From RBC038 sp041390625 (GTDB taxonomy: Bacteria > Chloroflexota > Dehalococcoidia > UBA2979), in NCBI GenBank assembly GCA_041390625.1, contig JAWKPM010000010.1, positions 62,001-126,000 on the forward strand: a DNA stretch of 64,000 nt, written 5' to 3'. The notes under the pieces were generated by a model that saw nothing but the letters and a program-made list of their open reading frames with translations, ran no database searches and was not told the DNA's origin. This document shows, in pieces, positions 1-8,329 of this stretch. The translations under genes were made by a program, and so were the position numbers. Position 1 is the stretch's first letter. The number at the start of each line of letters is the position of its first letter.

Positions 1-306
1 GTCGGCATGCTGCTCGGCCTCGTCGGCGCGGTGATCCTGCCGGCAGGCGCGCGCTTCGGGTTCTTCGGTCTGCTCATCGCGTTCTTCGTCGGGACCGGCG
101 CGGGGGCCGTGGTCGCGGAGGCGATGCAGCGGGTGACCCGCGCGAAGCGCGGGATGGGGATGCAGGCGCTGGCGACGGCGGGCCTCGGCCTGGCATACGT
201 CGAGCGGCTGGTGCTGAGCGGCGGGCTGGACCTGGCGCTGCAGGACCTGGTCGGCATCCTGATGGTGGCGGTGGCGGTCGGCGCGGCCTGGAGCCGGCTG
301 CGCTAG
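1..306 (+). CDS. Small hydrophobic membrane protein (5' end may lie outside window)
   Basis: The frame is open from the first base (Val-Gly before a Met at 7), so the gene may begin upstream of the window. About 100 residues are visible. There are hydrophobic segments at roughly residues 1-35 and 75-95 and a basic stretch (RVTRAKRG) between them, so it is probably an inner-membrane protein with two or three helices. I do not recognise the family. A downstream stop is followed by the oppositely oriented small gene at 344-610. Coding status rests on the good hydrophobic pattern and codon use; function is unknown. Confidence 0.6.
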   Translation, partial: VGMLLGLVGAVILPAGARFGFFGLLIAFFVGTGAGAVVAEAMQRVTRAKRGMGMQALATAGLGLAYVERLVLSGGLDLALQDLVGILMVAVAVGAAWSRLR

Positions 307-343
307 GCGTCGACGGCTCGACGCGCCTCGATGCTCGCCCTCG

Positions 344-610
344 CTAGCCGCTGAGGCGGTCGACGACGGTGAGGATGGCGAGCAGGCCGAGGCAGGAGCC
401 GCTGACGAGGGCGACCCGCTTCATCTCTCGCAACATGTAGCGTGATTCGCGGGCGGCAGCGGCGACGGCGCGGTCGTGCGCGCCGTGGCGGCCTCGCGAG
501 GCACCCTCGTCACCACCGCCCGAGGCAGGCGCGGGCGCGGAGCCCTGGTAGGTGGGCCTCGGTGGGAGGCGGCGCCTCGATGTGGTGCGTCGACGGGGGT
601 TGCTCGACAT
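344..610 (-). CDS. Small basic single-helix membrane protein
   Basis: An 88-residue product starting MSSNPRRRT. The first 60 residues are Arg/Pro/Ala-rich and probably disordered. The C-terminus carries one clear transmembrane helix (about residues 68-86, VALVSGSCLGLLAILTVVDRL). The same frame continues upstream through the tRNA gene, but that extension (MATPIGFEPT...) is the classic artefact of reading a tRNA backwards, so the internal ATG is chosen. No family is recognised. It could be a minor membrane protein or a spurious frame; the hydrophobic tail is the only real support. Confidence 0.4.
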   Translation of the reverse strand: MSSNPRRRTTSRRRLPPRPTYQGSAPAPASGGGDEGASRGRHGAHDRAVAAAARESRYMLREMKRVALVSGSCLGLLAILTVVDRLSG

Positions 611-650
611 GGGTGCCAGTCTACGTCGGGAAGTCGCGAGGCGCGATGGA

Positions 651-679
651 TTGACCGGGGGTGACGCGGATGCCATGAT
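651..679 (+). promoter_or_regulatory. Probable promoter of tRNA-Asp
   Basis: TTGACC at 651-656 (five of six matches to the -35 consensus) is followed by a 17-base spacer and CATGAT at 674-679 (four of six matches to the -10). The mature tRNA starts 12 bases after the -10 element, consistent with a short 5' leader. Confidence 0.6.
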
Positions 680-691
680 CTCGGCCTCGGC

Positions 692-768
692 GGCCCCGTA
701 GTGTAGCGGCCTAACACGCCACCCTGTCACGGTGGAGATCGTCGGTTCGAATCCGATCGGGGTCGCCA
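692..768 (+). tRNA. tRNA-Asp (anticodon GTC), CCA encoded
   Basis: A complete 77-base cloverleaf. The acceptor stem GGCCCCG pairs with CGGGGTC (one G-T pair) and is followed by discriminator G and an encoded CCA. The anticodon arm is CCACC-CTGTCAC-GGTGG with GTC at the decoding position, and the T arm contains GGTTCGAATCC. G73 is the expected discriminator for aspartate tRNA. The 3' end is also the core of a 16-base direct repeat found again at 5436-5451, suggesting use as an integration site. Confidence 0.95.
753..768 (+). repeat. Left copy of 16-bp direct repeat (putative att core in tRNA-Asp 3' end)
   Basis: The sequence CCGATCGGGGTCGCCA is the last 16 bases of the tRNA gene and recurs exactly, in the same orientation, at 5436-5451. 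The bases flanking the two copies differ (t/t here, c/g there). Duplication of a tRNA 3' end is the usual footprint of tyrosine-recombinase integration. Confidence 0.7.
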
Positions 769-803
769 TAACCCGCTCGGTAGATTCGGCCGCGAGCGGG
801 TTA
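769..803. terminator. 11-bp hairpin directly after tRNA-Asp
   Basis: TAACCCGCTCG (769-779) and CGAGCGGGTTA (793-803) form a perfect 11-bp stem with a 13-base loop, starting at the base after the tRNA CCA. It lacks a U tract. It could terminate the tRNA transcript or mark the left end of the putative island. Confidence 0.55.
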
Positions 804-1025
804 CGATCGGGCTGACCCTCCTCGGCCCGTCCGGGTCCGCAAATTCATCGACCGCCATCGACCGCTGACCGCCAAGAGGCACCCCTTCGCGCGGCGGAAG
901 TGTGCCAGATGGGCGAACCACGTGAGCGTTGCTCCCGGCGAACTGGGAGCTTGCGGGCCGATCACTCCTCGGGCTCCCCCGCGGAAATCGCGACACCGAG
1001 GCGCGGTCGATCGCGACGAACGCCG

Positions 1026-1772
1026 CTAGAGCTCGCGATGCGAAAGGCGAATCCCGGCCACCCAGAGTGCGAGAGAGGCGGCCACCGCTCCGACGATCGC
1101 CGACCGCACGTACTGAGCCGGAGTCGCGTCCGTGAGTAGTCCGAGCATCGCGTTCGCCAGGCGGCCGGGAAGCCACTCGCCGATTGTCGGGACCAGCCCC
1201 AGGAGAGAAACGCCGGCGATCAGGGCGTAGGTGACAACGACGGTGCCGAGCACACCCCTGGCAATGGATGCAGCGAGCGCGACGAGAGAGATGACGAAGG
1301 CGAAGTAGAGCGCCCCATAGAGGGTGCCAAACAGCATGGCCTCCACCCCCAGCGACCCGATAAGCACGCGGGTTTCGTACCAAGCCGCAGCTGTCCCGAG
1401 TGCGAACACCACGGCGGTGGCCGGCGCCCAGACTGCAAAGCGGGCCAGGACGAGCACTTGCATGGATCTCACGCGCGTTCGCAGGAAAGCAGCGAGCTCA
1501 CTTTCGCCATCGAATGCGAACGCACCCGCCGCTGCCGCGATCGCTGTGAGCAGCCCCAGCTGCATGATATTGCCCAGGTATTGCCGGACGCCGTCGGCCG
1601 GCACTGCTGCAGTGACGGTGAGCTGCACGTTGCTACCCAATCGGCTAACGATGTCGGACAAATAGCGCGCAGTGAACGGGCCGAGCAGCCCAAAGAAGAT
1701 GAACACGACGAGTAGCGCCGGACCTCGCCAAGTACGTCGCAAGCGGAGCAATTCCAGTCGCCACAGGCTCAC
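1026..1772 (-). CDS. ABC-2 type exporter permease (YxlG-like)
   Basis: A 248-residue integral membrane protein with about six hydrophobic segments, the first at residues 19-38 after a short basic N-terminus (LRLRRTWRG). This layout is typical of ABC-2 permeases. The GTG start at 1772 overlaps the TGA stop of the ATPase gene (GTGA), so the two are translationally coupled. The order small PLDc_N protein, ATPase, permease matches YxlE-YxlF-YxlG of the Bacillus sigma-Y operon. It should form the membrane channel of an exporter with the adjacent ATPase. The substrate is unknown; peptides or lipid-active compounds are possible. Confidence 0.8.
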   Translation of the reverse strand: MSLWRLELLRLRRTWRGPALLVVFIFFGLLGPFTARYLSDIVSRLGSNVQLTVTAAVPADGVRQYLGNIMQLGLLTAIAAAAGAFAFDGESELAAFLRTRVRSMQVLVLARFAVWAPATAVVFALGTAAAWYETRVLIGSLGVEAMLFGTLYGALYFAFVISLVALAASIARGVLGTVVVTYALIAGVSLLGLVPTIGEWLPGRLANAMLGLLTDATPAQYVRSAIVGAVAASLALWVAGIRLSHREL

Positions 1773-2650
1773 GTTGTGATCTCCAAGAACACCTCCTCCA
1801 GCGACGCCTCACCCGGGCGGAAACTGACCACACGCGCGTTCGCTCGCGCCAGGGCGGCCGGCAACCCACATTCGGCATCTTCGAGCCGACTAACCGCGAC
1901 CCGAATCGCACCTCCCCGGCTGATGTCGACGGAACGCACCCACGGCACGTCTCGGAGAACCTGGGCGACTTGATCGGGGCGATCACGTAACCGCACTAAG
2001 TAGTGCGGCGCGGCCGACCCCGTCAGCAGCTGAGCGAGCGGTCCTTGGTACAAGAGTCGCCCGTTCCGAAGGATCCCGACCGTGTCGCACACCTCCTGCA
2101 CGTCTGAGAGGATGTGGCTGGAGAACACAACTGTCCGGCTGCCCCGCTCGCGAGCGATAAGGTCGAGGACCTCGCGACGCCCCATCGGGTCGAGAGCTGC
2201 GGCGGGCTCGTCGAGCAGGAGCAGCTCCGGGTCTGCCACGAGTGCGGCGGCCAGCCCGAGTCGCTGGAGCATGCCCCGTGAGAAGCCCCCAACCCGACGG
2301 TCGAGCGCGTCAGTGAGCCCAGCCTCGTCGAGCGTTTGCTCGACACGCTCCGGCGGGGGCGTGCCCAATACAAGCGAGTAGGCGAGCGCCACAACCTCGC
2401 GGGCTGTGAGCCACGGCTCGAACTGCGGGGTGTCAGGCGCGAGGACCACGCGCTCCCGCGGTACGTTGATGCTGCATTCGCCCTCGGTGGGGCGACGAAG
2501 ACCAGCGAGTATGGAAAGCAGGGTCGTCTTCCCCGAGCCGTTTGGGCCCACAAGGCCGTAGACGCTGCCGTGTGTGACCTCCATGTCGACACCATCGAGC
2601 GCGGCGTGTGCCCCATATTGCTTTCGTAGTCCCCGCGTCATCACCGTCAC
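1769..2650 (-). CDS. ABC exporter ATP-binding protein (YxlF-like)
   Basis: A 293-residue ATPase. It has Walker A GPNGSGKTT, a variant signature FSRGMLQR in place of LSGGQ, Walker B LLLLDEP followed by AALDP, and the switch SSHILSDV. These are hallmarks of ABC-2 type exporter ATPases (CcmA/YxlF group), and the C-terminal ~80 residues are the usual accessory domain. The start is set at GTG 2650 because it overlaps the TGA stop of the upstream small gene (GTGA). A start further upstream would run deep into that gene. It powers the permease encoded next. Confidence 0.88.
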   Translation of the reverse strand: MTVMTRGLRKQYGAHAALDGVDMEVTHGSVYGLVGPNGSGKTTLLSILAGLRRPTEGECSINVPRERVVLAPDTPQFEPWLTAREVVALAYSLVLGTPPPERVEQTLDEAGLTDALDRRVGGFSRGMLQRLGLAAALVADPELLLLDEPAAALDPMGRREVLDLIARERGSRTVVFSSHILSDVQEVCDTVGILRNGRLLYQGPLAQLLTGSAAPHYLVRLRDRPDQVAQVLRDVPWVRSVDISRGGAIRVAVSRLEDAECGLPAALARANARVVSFRPGEASLEEVFLEITT

Positions 2651-2835
2651 GCGTGCTGCCTCCCTGCCACGAGGTAGGCAATGCCACCAACCGGTGCCGA
2701 AACGAGCAAGATCACCAGGGCCCATGCCCACTTCGGGAGATACCGTGCGCCTGAACGCGCTAGCTCATACAGGCAGTACGCATCGAATGCGATGGCAACG
2801 ATGACGATTGGGATCAGGGCCGCGAGCGGCGGCAT
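2647..2835 (-). CDS. PLDc_N-domain small membrane protein (YxlE-like)
   Basis: A 62-residue protein with two transmembrane helices (about 5-22 and 37-57) joined by a short loop containing AYCLYELARSG. The second helix ends in the PVGGIAYLVAGR pattern typical of the phospholipase D N-terminal (PLDc_N) membrane domain. No catalytic HKD motif is present, as expected for stand-alone PLDc_N proteins. In Bacillus YxlE such a protein sits with YxlFG and dampens sigma-Y activity; a modulatory role for the ABC exporter is inferred here. It is the first gene of a three-gene operon, coupled by GTGA to the ATPase gene. The ATG at 2835 is preferred over an upstream Met because the protein then starts directly at the first helix. 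Confidence 0.8.
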   Translation of the reverse strand: MPPLAALIPIVIVAIAFDAYCLYELARSGARYLPKWAWALVILLVSAPVGGIAYLVAGRQHA

Positions 2836-3086
2836 GTACAACTCCTGTTCATGTGCAGATGTCAGTCGGGAGGATAGATTCGTATTCCTACGATGATCTG
2901 AGAGCAGACTGGATCTCACACTCAGGATGGGAGTCTTGGTGGCTCACACCTGCAGCCCGTTTTCACCCGTCCGACTCACGGGATTCAGGTTCCTCTCAGG
3001 GTCTAGATCTGATGATGGCCGCACGCGACATCGATCCCGGGGGGCGGCCAAGCCATGTTCGCTCCTCTGATTCAGAGGAGGTGAGC

Positions 3087-3815
3087 GTGCGCATCGCGCC
3101 ATTGATCCATCGCATCGGCACGAACAGCATCGTGAACGCCTACCTGCTTGAAGAGGCCGGCGAGGTCACGATCATCGATGCCGGTGTGCCCGGCTACTAC
3201 GGGGACATCCCCCGAGAGCTTGCAGCGATGGGGCGGTCGGTCGCGGATGTCCGCGCACTGTTGCTGACGCACGGCCACAGCGATCACATCGGATTCGCCG
3301 AGCGGCTGCGTCGGCAGGACGGCGTACCGGTCTCGGTTCACGAGATCGACGCCTCGCTGGCTCGAGGCGAGGTGCCAAACCCTTCGAAGGGAATGGGCCC
3401 GACCAAGTTGGGACCGCTCCTCGGCTTCCTGTGGTTCACCATGCTTCACGGTGGATTTCGGACCCCGCAGCTTCGTGAGGTGTCCACGTTCGGGGACGGC
3501 GCCACGCTGGACGTTCCCGGCAGCCCGCGGGTCATCCTGGTTCCGGGGCACACGCCGGGCAGCTCCGCGCTCCACGTTCCGACCCACGACGCACTCTTCG
3601 TCGGTGACGCCCTCGCGACCTACGCGGTGACCACCGGCAAGCGCGGCCCGCAAGTCGCGCCGTTCACAGCCGACGAAGAGACAGCCCTTGCGTCGCTCGG
3701 ACGCCTCAGGCACCTCGACGCCGACCTCGTTCTGCCCGGCCACGGAGATGCGTGGACCGGTGGCGCGGCGGCGGCCGTGGATCAGGTGCGCCAGGAGGTG
3801 ACGGCCGTCGCCTGA
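3087..3815 (+). CDS. MBL-fold metallo-hydrolase
   Basis: A 242-residue protein. It carries the metal-binding motif THGHSDH (His62, His64, Asp66, His67), a second-site VPGHTPGS, an FVGDAL aspartate and a terminal LPGHGD, giving the full dinuclear site of the metallo-beta-lactamase fold. There is no signal peptide, so it is probably cytoplasmic. Its compact length and N-terminal IHRIGTNSIVNAYLL resemble glyoxalase II/RNase Z-like general hydrolases rather than true beta-lactamases. The start is GTG 3087, with GGAGG five bases upstream. The annotated frame extends far upstream, but that part lacks family similarity. The substrate is unknown. Confidence 0.88.
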   Translation: MRIAPLIHRIGTNSIVNAYLLEEAGEVTIIDAGVPGYYGDIPRELAAMGRSVADVRALLLTHGHSDHIGFAERLRRQDGVPVSVHEIDASLARGEVPNPSKGMGPTKLGPLLGFLWFTMLHGGFRTPQLREVSTFGDGATLDVPGSPRVILVPGHTPGSSALHVPTHDALFVGDALATYAVTTGKRGPQVAPFTADEETALASLGRLRHLDADLVLPGHGDAWTGGAAAAVDQVRQEVTAVA

Positions 3816-3878
3816 GCGACGCGGCGCGGCGCCGCGCGGCGTCGGAAGGCTCTGCCCCCCGAGGAAGGGAGTTCGGCG

Positions 3879-4691
3879 GTGACGACGCTCTTCCCTTGGC
3901 TACGAGTGCTGCTGGCTGTGGCGATCTACGTCGTATTCGCGCTGCTCGCCTCTATCGGCATCAGGCGGGTCGGAGCCGACTTGAAGGACATGCAGGGACG
4001 CACCTCGATGGTTGTGCTGGCGATCGGCGCGCTGGCGAACGTGGCGGTGCTCGCCACGGTGTTGCTGATGCTGGTGCTGCTCGACGGGCGGAGCCTCTCG
4101 TCGCTCGGACTCGACGTCACGGCACGCGATGCGCTGGTGACAGCGTTCGCGATTGGCGCCATCGCGACGCTGTCAGCCGCGTTCCTGTCGGTGGTCGCAC
4201 GGAGGACGCAGCATCGCGTCCGACTTCTGCGCATCACTCCGTCGGCCACGGCCATGCTCGGAGCGGTGATGATGCTCGGGGTGCTGTTCGTCGTTGCCCT
4301 GCAGGAGGAGGTGGTCTACCGCGGCTACGTGGCCGTGAATCTTCTCGATGAGGGCTGGCTGGTGGTGGCGCTCGCGTCGATCGTCAGCTTCACGGCCATC
4401 CACCTGCTGACCAATCGCACCAGCCCGGCCCAGGTCGCCAGCTGGCTGCTGGGCGCTTCGGTACTCGTCTGCGCCTACCTCGTCAGTGGCTCGATCTGGG
4501 TCGCCGTGACGCTGCACTTTGCGACGGACGTGACGAACGTGGTCGCGCTAGGAATCGCCGGCCAGTACTCGCTCGTCGAGATCGCGCCTCCGCTCAGCGA
4601 CCGTGACCGTGTGATGTACCGAGGCGCTTTCGCGGTGTCCCTGATCGCGATCCTCATCGGGGCCTTTGGAACGAACGTGAGGATCGGTTAG
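3879..4691 (+). CDS. CPBP family intramembrane glutamic protease
   Basis: A 270-residue protein with about seven to eight membrane helices. The CPBP (ABI/Rce1-like) signature is present: motif 1 QEEVVYRGY (Glu143, Glu144, Arg148), motif 2 FTAIHLL (His175) and motif 3 LHFATD (His213, Asp217). In bacteria these proteases often accompany bacteriocin or peptide export systems and may process or protect against membrane-active peptides. The neighbouring YxlEFG-like exporter in the same putative island fits such a theme, but that link is inference. The start is GTG 3879 with an AAGGGAG-type ribosome site upstream. Confidence 0.85.
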   Translation: MTTLFPWLRVLLAVAIYVVFALLASIGIRRVGADLKDMQGRTSMVVLAIGALANVAVLATVLLMLVLLDGRSLSSLGLDVTARDALVTAFAIGAIATLSAAFLSVVARRTQHRVRLLRITPSATAMLGAVMMLGVLFVVALQEEVVYRGYVAVNLLDEGWLVVALASIVSFTAIHLLTNRTSPAQVASWLLGASVLVCAYLVSGSIWVAVTLHFATDVTNVVALGIAGQYSLVEIAPPLSDRDRVMYRGAFAVSLIAILIGAFGTNVRIG

Positions 4692-4716
4692 GCACTACAA
4701 GTCAAAGGAGGCCTTG

Positions 4717-5406
4717 ATGGCCAGCCACTCCGCCACAACGACTCGTCGGTCGGTTACCGAGCGTGGGAGGATGTCGATCGAACCGTTCCTGACGTCGATC
4801 CCTTTCATCGTTGCCGGCATCCTCTTCGTCCTCTATCCAGCCGTCAGACCGTTCTCCGACGAGCAAACGATGGACGGCGCGCGAACGTTCGCCTCGGACC
4901 GCTGGGTCGTGGCGCACTCGTTCGCCCTCGCGGGGTTCATCCTGCTCGGGCTTGGACTGCTCGGACTGCGTGACCTCTTGCGCGGATCCGTCAGCGAACG
5001 CTGGGCGCAGTGGGGGCTCGTGGTCGGCTGGTTCGGGGTGGGCCTGACCCTTCCGTACTACGGCGCCGAGGTGTTCGGACTGCACGCGGTGGGCCGTGAG
5101 GTGATCGCCCGCAACGACGTTGGCCTGATGTCGTTGGTGGACTCGATCCGCTGGGGCGCAGGGATCTGGTTCATCCTGCTGGGGCTCGTCGCGATTGCCG
5201 TCGCCGCCCTGCTGTTTGCCGTCGCGCTCTGGCGAGCGGCCAGTTACGGGCGTTGGGGCGGCGTCGTGCTCGCCACGGCGTTCGCGCTCTACATCCCTCA
5301 GTTCGCAGCATCGCACCCCGTGAGGGTGTTGCACGGGCTGCTCGTCTTCGCCGGCTGCTGGCTCATCGCGCGCGGCGTACTGCGGCAGGCGAGCGGGATG
5401 GCGTAG
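4717..5406 (+). CDS. Polytopic membrane protein of unknown function
   Basis: A 229-residue protein with about six hydrophobic helices and a polar N-terminus (SHSATTTRRS). ATG 4717 is chosen because AAAGGAGG (4704-4711) lies five bases upstream; a TTG at 4714 is too close. It resembles DUF4386-like small membrane proteins only in general layout, and no catalytic motif is visible. It is the last gene before the right 16-bp repeat, so it probably travels with the island. Function unknown. Confidence 0.75.
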   Translation: MASHSATTTRRSVTERGRMSIEPFLTSIPFIVAGILFVLYPAVRPFSDEQTMDGARTFASDRWVVAHSFALAGFILLGLGLLGLRDLLRGSVSERWAQWGLVVGWFGVGLTLPYYGAEVFGLHAVGREVIARNDVGLMSLVDSIRWGAGIWFILLGLVAIAVAALLFAVALWRAASYGRWGGVVLATAFALYIPQFAASHPVRVLHGLLVFAGCWLIARGVLRQASGMA

Positions 5407-5435
5407 CGCTTGCCCGGCCGCGGTGGGCGTCCCGC

Positions 5436-5451
5436 CCGATCGGGGTCGCCA
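5436..5451 (+). repeat. Right copy of 16-bp tRNA-Asp direct repeat (putative attR)
   Basis: An exact copy of the tRNA-Asp 3' terminal 16 bases, 30 bases after the last island gene. No tRNA arms surround it, so it is only the core. It defines the right limit of the putative island. Confidence 0.7.
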
Positions 5452-5520
5452 GCCCGTCTCGCCTCGACGCTTCACCTACCTCGATGCCGCGCCAGGCGAG
5501 CACCGACAGCACGCAGCGAG

Positions 5521-5796
5521 CTAGTCGGCTTGGCGTCGCTGCCACTCTTCGAGCGTCTTCGCCACCTTCGGGTGCGTGCTGCGGTCAGTTCCGGGCGGTG
5601 GCAGCCCGAGATCCTCACGGAGTACTTCGAGAAGCGCATCACACCACTCGGTCCATGTTCCCGGGTCGGAAGGTACACGCTCGCCCGCCTCCTCCATCGA
5701 ATCGAGGATTTGCTCAGTGGTTAGATGGCGCGCCTGATACTGACTCAGGATTTTCAGCATCGCGCGGTAGGCCTGCCAGTCATCGACCATCACCAT
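5521..5796 (-). CDS. Small acidic soluble protein, unknown
   Basis: A 91-residue protein rich in Glu, Asp and Trp (for example MEEAGERV and TWTEWCDALLEVLRE), predicted mostly helical, with no signal peptide or membrane segment. The start ATG 5796 lies ten bases after the stop of the preceding gene remnant and has GAGGTGA upstream, so the two were probably one bicistron. Size, acidity and position behind a larger damaged gene would fit an immunity or antitoxin-like protein, but no family match can be claimed. It lies just outside the right island repeat. Confidence 0.55.
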   Translation of the reverse strand: MVMVDDWQAYRAMLKILSQYQARHLTTEQILDSMEEAGERVPSDPGTWTEWCDALLEVLREDLGLPPPGTDRSTHPKVAKTLEEWQRRQAD

Positions 5797-5805
5797 GCGC
5801 TCACC

Positions 5806-6138
5806 TCAGGGTCGAAGCCTCTTGCGAACTGGGTCCCACTGAAACAGGACCTCGTTCACACCACCGTTCGTGATGAGAGCGCCAGTTGGACTGTGCCAAA
5901 TCTCTGCCCAACTCTGGTCGCCGCCGCACCTCGTAGGTGAGCATAAACATCGACGACCCAGTCCGTGGGCGCGCGGGCAGCGCCCACGACTCGTAGCCCC
6001 AAGCGGCGATAACGTCGGCGTTCTCGTCGATCCGGTCGCTTCTCGAGCCGAGGCCGTCGTAGGAGACGTACGCCGGGTCATCGGAGCCGTCGATGGCCGC
6101 GACGAGGTCGAGGCCGTCGGGCGCGCTTCCTCGTGCGT
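5806..6138 (-). pseudogene. Frameshifted, 5'-truncated gene remnant
   Basis: Two reading frames carry plausible protein that must be joined. The first gives DPAYVSYDGLGSR and later SSMFMLTYEVR. After a CGGCGG run near 5920-5930 the sense passes to a second frame giving GGDQSWAEIWHSPTG and ending FQWDPVRKRLRP. One extra base would explain it. No start codon or N-terminal domain is present: the readable protein begins just after the stop of the ATPase gene at 6151. This is best read as the C-terminal stump of a lost gene. A sequencing error could explain the frameshift but not the missing 5' end. Function unrecognised. Confidence 0.45.
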
Positions 6139-6150
6139 CGCGCCCGGCGG

Positions 6151-7220
6151 CTACACGAGGTGGCAGGCGACGCGGTGGCCGGGGGCCTTCTCCTCGAGGA
6201 CGGGGACCTCTTCTCGACAGCGGTCGGTCGCGAGGGGGCAGCGCGTGTTGAAGCGGCAGCCGGGGGGCGGGTTCTCGGGGCTGGGGAGGTCGCCTTCGAG
6301 GAGGAAGGACTCGCGCTTCGCCTCGAGCTTCGGGTCGGGCACGGGGATCGCGCTGAGCAGCGCTCGCGTGTATGGGTGCTGCGGGTTCGCGAAGAGGTCG
6401 TCGGCGGGGGCCTCCTCCATGATCAACCCGAGGTACATGACGGCGACACGGTCGGAGATGAAGCGCACGGTCGACATGTCGTGGGAGATGAAGACGTAGG
6501 CGAGTCCGAGCTTCGACTGGAGGTCTCGCAGCAGGTTCACGACCTGCGCGCGCACTGAGACATCGAGGGCACTCGTCGGCTCGTCGGCGACGACGAGGTC
6601 GGGGCCGACCGCGAGGGCGCGCGCGATGCCGACACGCTGGCGCTGGCCGCCGGAGAACTGGCCGGGGTATCGATCGGCGGTCGTGGGGTCGAGGCCGACC
6701 TGGTCCATCAGCTCCTCGACGCGGGCGCGACGCTCCTCTCGACTGCCGATGCGCTGCACGGTGAGGGGCTCGGCGATGCTGGCACCGATCGACATCTTCG
6801 GGTCGAGCGAGGCCATGGGGTCCTGGAAGATCATCTGGACGCGCCGGCGGTAGGCCTTGATGTCGGCCTGCTTGCGGACGGCGGTGATGCCGAGGCTGCT
6901 GAGGTAGTCCACGCCATCGAGGAGGATGCGCCCCTCGGTGGGGGAGTCGAGCTGGACGAGCATGCGGCCCGTCGTGGTCTTGCCGCAGCCGGACTCGCCG
7001 ACGAGGCCGAGCGTCTCGCCTCGCTTCAGGGTGAGGTCGACGCCATCGACGGCGCGCACGCGCTTCGTGGGACCGCCGAACCATGACCGCCCGGAGATGA
7101 AGTGCTTCTTGAGGCCCTTCACCTCGAGCAGCGGCGTGTTGCCGCCGGCGGCGGGGATGCGCCCGGCCTCGCGGCTGGGGGGCGGCAGGAAGTCGGTCGC
7201 GGTCGTCCTGGGTGCGGTGG

Positions 7221-7224
<4 letters not shown>
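6151..7224 (-). CDS. Peptide ABC importer ATP-binding protein (OppF/DppF type)
   Basis: A 357-residue ATPase with Walker A GESGCGKTTTG, the QMIFQDPMASLDPKM Q-loop, signature FSGGQRQRVGIARAL, Walker B LVVADEPTSALD and switch ISHDMS. The C-terminal HPYTRALLSAIPVPDP and GCRFNTRCPLATDRC segments are the oligopeptide ATPase C-terminal domain, whose four-Cys pattern binds an Fe-S cluster in some members. The GTG start at 7224 overlaps the TGA of the partner ATPase (GTGA). It is the last gene of the A-B-C-D-F type operon and energises uptake with the OppD-type partner. Confidence 0.92.
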
Positions 7225-8291
<1,067 letters not shown>

Positions 8292-8329
8292 GACGTCGTC
8301 CCTTCGTTCGTTCGTTGCTGCCTCGAGCG

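Larger units (their letters stand above)
769..5451. mobile_element. Putative 4.7-kb genomic island integrated at tRNA-Asp
   Basis: The segment is bounded by exact 16-bp direct repeats, the left one being the 3' end of tRNA-Asp. It holds six coding genes: a three-gene ABC exporter operon on the minus strand, then an MBL-fold hydrolase, a CPBP protease and a membrane protein on the plus strand. Parts are less GC-rich than the rest of the window (2881-2940 is half A+T by direct count). No integrase, excisionase or transposase is visible, so it would be a non-autonomous or decayed island. The boundary call rests on the repeat alone. Confidence 0.6.

Noticed and set aside
611..769. Protein frame extending the small membrane protein upstream through the tRNA (MATPIGFEPT...)
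   Set aside because: This is the usual artefact of reading a tRNA gene in reverse. The real start is the internal ATG at 610.
769..5451. Integrase or transposase within the putative island
   Set aside because: None of the genes here carries recombinase motifs, and no inverted terminal repeats were seen.
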